A stretch of 15,403 nt of DNA, taken from positions 1 through 15,403 of the forward strand of contig JBOHHM010000076.1 of NCBI GenBank assembly GCA_050725495.1, in the 5' to 3' direction. Below are positions 13,044-15,403 of this stretch, in pieces. This DNA is from JBOHHM01 sp050725495. GTDB taxonomy: Bacteria; Pseudomonadota; Gammaproteobacteria; Burkholderiales; Burkholderiaceae_C. The stretch's first letter is position 1. Each line of letters opens with the position of its first letter. The notes under the pieces were generated by a model that saw nothing but the letters and a program-made list of their open reading frames with translations, did not search any database and was not told the DNA's origin. The position numbers and the translations under genes were made by a program.

Positions 13044-13075
13044 AAAGGCGAACAATTGTTCGCCTTTTCTGTTTT
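13044..13075 (+). terminator. Rho-independent terminator after hupB/tRNA-Val
   Basis: A perfect ten-base stem, AAAGGCGAAC with GTTCGCCTTT, closes an AATT loop and is followed by a T-rich tail. It is the first terminator after hupB and so should end the hupB-tRNA transcript. Being symmetrical, it could also work from the other side. Confidence 0.9.
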
Positions 13076-13080
13076 GAGCA

Positions 13081-13136
13081 CCGCCTGGCCGCCTCAAGCC
13101 GCGAAGGTCCCCCAGGGGGCGGCGTGGCGTAGGGAG
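13081..13136. repeat. GC-rich palindromic intergenic element
   Basis: CCCCCAGGGGG (13109-13119) sits between GCCGCC (13088-13093) and GGCGGC (13118-13123), and GGCG/GCG motifs recur. Elements with a CCCCCNGGGGG core next to GGCGGCG look familiar from intergenic regions of Comamonadaceae, but no second copy is present here. It may contain or cover the ppiD promoter. Confidence 0.3.
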
Positions 13137-13161
13137 CAAATTTTTTCTAGAGAGTCCGAGC

Positions 13162-15102
13162 ATGTTTGATTTCGTCCGCAAGCACACCAGGATCATGCAG
13201 TTCTTGCTGTTCTTGCTGATCTTTCCTTCCTTTGTGCTGTTTGGCCTTGAGGGCTACAACCGGGCCATGGAAAAGGGCGAGGTGGTCGCCAAGGTGGATG
13301 GACGGGACATCAACCAGAGCGAGTGGGATGCCGCCCACACGCAAGAGGTGGAACGTCTTCGGGCATCCATGCCGTCGCTCGATCCCAAGCTGCTGGACTC
13401 GCCCGAAGCCAAGTACGCCACGCTGGAGCGCCTGGTTCGCGAGCGCGTGCTGGCCGCCGCTGCCGACAAGTCCAGGTTGGTCACCAGCGATTTGCGACTG
13501 GCCCGTGACCTGCAGGAGAACCCCACGATTGCTTCGTTGCGCCGCCCCGACGGCACGCTGGACATGGAGCGCTATCGACTACTGGTGGGCAGCCAGGGCA
13601 TGACGCCCGAGATGTTCGAGGCCTCGGTTCGTGCCGATCTGTCGGCCCGCCAGGTGCTGGCCGGTGTGGCGGGCACCGGCTTTGCCACAGCGGCGCAGGC
13701 CGATGTGTCGCTGAACGCCTTTTTCGAGAAGCGCGACGTCCAGGTGGCGCGCTTCAGCGCCGCCGAATTCGCGGCCAAGCTGAGCCCGACGGACGCCGAG
13801 CTGGAAACCTACTACAGGGATCGTCAAGCCCTGTTCCAGGCCCCCGAGCAAGCCAGCATCGAATACCTGGTGCTGGACCTGGAGACCGTGAGGAACTCGA
13901 TCGTCGTCAATGAACAGGATCTCAAAACCTACTACGAACAAAACGCGGCGCGCCTGAGCGGCCAGGAAGAAAGGCGTGCCAGTCACATCCTGATTGCGTC
14001 GCCCGCGACGGCTGCGGCGGCGGACCGCCAGAAGGCCAAGGTCAAGGCGGACGAGCTGTTGGCGGCGCTCAGGAAGTCGCCCGAGAGTTTTGCCGAGGTG
14101 GCGAAGAAGAACTCGCAGGATCCGGGATCGGCGCCCCAGGGCGGCGATCTGGATTTCTTTGCTCGCGGCGCGATGGCCAAGCCCTTTGAGGAAGCGGCAT
14201 TCGCGCTCAAGAAGGGCGAGATCAGCGAGGTTGTGGAGTCCGAGTTTGGCTACCACATCATCAAGCTCACGGATGTCAAGACGCCCAAGCAGCGCAGCTT
14301 TGAAGACCTGCGCGCCGGCCTGGAAGCCGATCTGAAAAAGCAGCAGGCGCAGCGCAAGTTCGCCGAGACCGCCGAGGCGTTCACCAACGGCGTGTACGAG
14401 CAGTCCGACAGCCTCAAGCCCGTGGCCGAGCGGCTGAAGCTGGAGATCAAAACCGCCGCCGCGGTCACGCGCTCGCCCGCTCCGGGGGCGACGGGCGTGC
14501 TGGCCAGTCCCAAGTTCCTCAACGCGATTTTTGCGCCTGATTCGGTGGAGAAAAAACGCAACACGGAGGCGGTGGAAACCGCGCCCAGCCAGTTGGTGGC
14601 GGGCCGCATCGTGCAATACATGCCCAGCCGCACCCTGCCTTTGGCCGAGGTCAAGGAGCGCGTGCGCGAGCGCGTCTTGGCCGAGCGTGGGGCCGAGTTG
14701 GCCAAAAAGGAGGGTATGGCCAAACTGGAAGCCTGGAAGGCCAATCCCGGCAGCGCGGTCCTGCCGGCAGCCATCACTGTCTCGCGCGACCAGTCGCAGA
14801 AACAGCCCGCCGCCGTCGTTGAGGCTGCATTGCGCGCCGACGCATCGGCCCTGCCTTTCTTGACGGGGGTGGACCTGGGCGCCCAGGGCTATGCCGTGGT
14901 CAAGGTCAACAAGCTCGTGCCACGCGAGGCTGCTGCCGATGCTGTGGCCAAGCAGGACAGGGACCAGTACACCCAGTGGTGGGTGGCCGCCGAGAGCCTG
15001 GCCTATTACAACCTTTTGAAAGAGCGCTTCAAAACCCAGATCAAGGCGAGCAAGCCGGTTGCGAAAGTCGCAGAAGACTCGCAGCAAGCAGGAAAGCAGT
15101 GA
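13162..15102 (+). CDS. ppiD: Periplasmic folding chaperone PpiD (SurA/parvulin-like, membrane anchored)
   Basis: A 646-residue inner-membrane protein with a short cytoplasmic N-terminus, one anchor helix (about 12-29, MQFLLFLLIFPSFVLFGL) and a large periplasmic part. Residues 40-165 form the SurA-like N-terminal chaperone region (VVAKVDGRDINQSEWD). Residues 271-372 are a parvulin domain, from RRASHILIAS through GGDLDFFARGAM to EFGYHIIKLTD. Residues 375-640 are a charged, helix-rich C-terminal part. PpiD binds newly secreted proteins near the Sec translocon; in E. coli its parvulin domain has little or no isomerase activity, so a chaperone role is the safer call. Length agrees with the family. 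The ATG at 13162 has only a weak ribosome site (GAGAG at 13151-13155). It follows hupB as in E. coli but lies beyond a strong terminator, so it should have its own promoter. Confidence 0.95.
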   Translation: MFDFVRKHTRIMQFLLFLLIFPSFVLFGLEGYNRAMEKGEVVAKVDGRDINQSEWDAAHTQEVERLRASMPSLDPKLLDSPEAKYATLERLVRERVLAAAADKSRLVTSDLRLARDLQENPTIASLRRPDGTLDMERYRLLVGSQGMTPEMFEASVRADLSARQVLAGVAGTGFATAAQADVSLNAFFEKRDVQVARFSAAEFAAKLSPTDAELETYYRDRQALFQAPEQASIEYLVLDLETVRNSIVVNEQDLKTYYEQNAARLSGQEERRASHILIASPATAAAADRQKAKVKADELLAALRKSPESFAEVAKKNSQDPGSAPQGGDLDFFARGAMAKPFEEAAFALKKGEISEVVESEFGYHIIKLTDVKTPKQRSFEDLRAGLEADLKKQQAQRKFAETAEAFTNGVYEQSDSLKPVAERLKLEIKTAAAVTRSPAPGATGVLASPKFLNAIFAPDSVEKKRNTEAVETAPSQLVAGRIVQYMPSRTLPLAEVKERVRERVLAERGAELAKKEGMAKLEAWKANPGSAVLPAAITVSRDQSQKQPAAVVEAALRADASALPFLTGVDLGAQGYAVVKVNKLVPREAAADAVAKQDRDQYTQWWVAAESLAYYNLLKERFKTQIKASKPVAKVAEDSQQAGKQ

Positions 15103-15113
15103 TCGAGCCCGGC

Positions 15114-15119
15114 TATAAT
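15114..15119 (+). promoter_or_regulatory. TATAAT -10 box of the tRNA-His gene
   Basis: A perfect TATAAT lies 12 bases after the ppiD stop. Transcription from near 15126 would begin about ten bases before tRNA-His. No clear -35 is seen 16-18 bases upstream, where the end of ppiD lies. Confidence 0.65.
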
Positions 15120-15135
15120 GTTGCTTGATTAATGC

Positions 15136-15212
15136 GGTGGCTGTAGCTCAGTTGGTAGAGTCCAGGATTGTGATTCCTGTCGTCGTGGGTTCGAGTCCCA
15201 TCAGCCACCCCA
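15136..15212 (+). tRNA. tRNA-His (anticodon GUG)
   Basis: A 77-base cloverleaf counting the extra 5' G at 15136, which faces discriminator C at 15209 as is special to tRNA-His. Acceptor GTGGCTG pairs with CAGCCAC, the anticodon loop is TTGTGAT with GTG, and CCA is encoded. Confidence 0.97.
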
Positions 15213-15224
15213 GGTAAACAAAGG

Positions 15225-15263
15225 AAACCCTGCTATCGAAAAAGTAGCGGGGTTTTGTCTTTT
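15225..15263 (+). terminator. Rho-independent terminator after tRNA-His
   Basis: AAACCCTGCTA (15225-15235) pairs with TAGCGGGGTTT (15245-15255), 11 base pairs with one T-G wobble, around a nine-base loop, followed by TGTCTTTT. Confidence 0.85.
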
Positions 15264-15356
15264 CGGGCTTGTTTAGCCTGAAGTTCCTCCCCCTCCCAAG
15301 CGAGTTTTCCCATATCCATCAAGCACTTAGCTTGAACTCGGGGTTCCGGCTGCTGC

Positions 15357-15403
15357 CTACGCCTTGATTTGCTGGATCAGTGCGAGGGCACGCTGCTGAA
15401 GCG
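15357..15403 (-). CDS. Possible C-terminal end of an unidentified protein (cut by window edge)
   Basis: Read leftward from the right edge, one frame gives LQQRALALIQQIKA and a TAG stop at 15357-15359. The composition looks like the amphipathic last helix of a real protein, and the position convergent to tRNA-His and its terminator would fit a neighbouring gene. With only 14 codons visible no family can be named, and chance is a real alternative. The stretch 15265-15356 shows nothing else recognisable. Confidence 0.35.
   Translation of the reverse strand, partial: LQQRALALIQQIKA

Noticed and set aside
13579..15087. A 502-codon open frame on the minus strand opposite ppiD
   Set aside because: No recognisable protein pattern or ribosome site; the plus strand encodes an intact PpiD with clear domains.

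Overview
The window looks like a chromosomal segment of a betaproteobacterium, most likely of the order Burkholderiales and probably the family Comamonadaceae. Reasons: high GC content; the uvrC-pgsA pair; an HU gene followed by tRNA-Val and ppiD; and protein sequences typical of that group. The genus cannot be fixed from the sequence alone. I see no phage, CRISPR array or complete insertion sequence.

Layout. (1) 1-4439, all on the minus strand, is a three-gene operon for a CzcA-like RND efflux system: permease, then a small periplasmic protein with duplicated beta-rich segments, then the N-terminal part of a periplasmic adaptor cut by the left edge. (2) 4440-5828 has no gene that looks intact. 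It holds an imperfect direct repeat, a probable dispersed intergenic repeat, a decayed fragment of a second uvrC, a LysR regulator without its DNA-binding domain, and the last ~35 codons of an FMN-dependent 2-hydroxy-acid oxidase. The last two lie head to head, as if one deletion removed the front halves of a divergent regulator-target pair. (3) 5966-9415, plus strand, is core genome: uvrC (DNA repair), pgsA (phospholipid synthesis) and a translationally coupled EamA-type transporter. (4) 9363-12383 is a catabolic module: a LysR regulator diverges from an operon of a haloacetate dehalogenase and a tartrate dehydrogenase, with two palindromes in the 76-base gap. (5) 12513-15264 is core genome: hupB, tRNA-Val, a strong terminator, ppiD, tRNA-His and a second terminator. 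A possible C-terminal gene end on the minus strand touches the right edge.

How the parts work together. The left operon probably exports metal ions or another small cation across the envelope, although one acidic residue of the CzcA proton-relay motif is replaced. The dehalogenase releases glycolate from haloacetates, and the tartrate dehydrogenase acts on tartrate or malate-like 2-hydroxy acids, so the LysR-controlled pair handles small hydroxy acids. HU compacts DNA and PpiD is an inner-membrane-anchored periplasmic chaperone; these two genes are also neighbours in E. coli.

The most unusual observations are the gene-relic zone at 4700-5828 and the repeated CACAAT box 6-7 bases before the start codons of uvrC, pgsA and the dehalogenase gene, which suggests leaderless mRNAs. 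I did not find a convincing new multi-gene system; the window is mostly ordinary genes with an informative scar between them.
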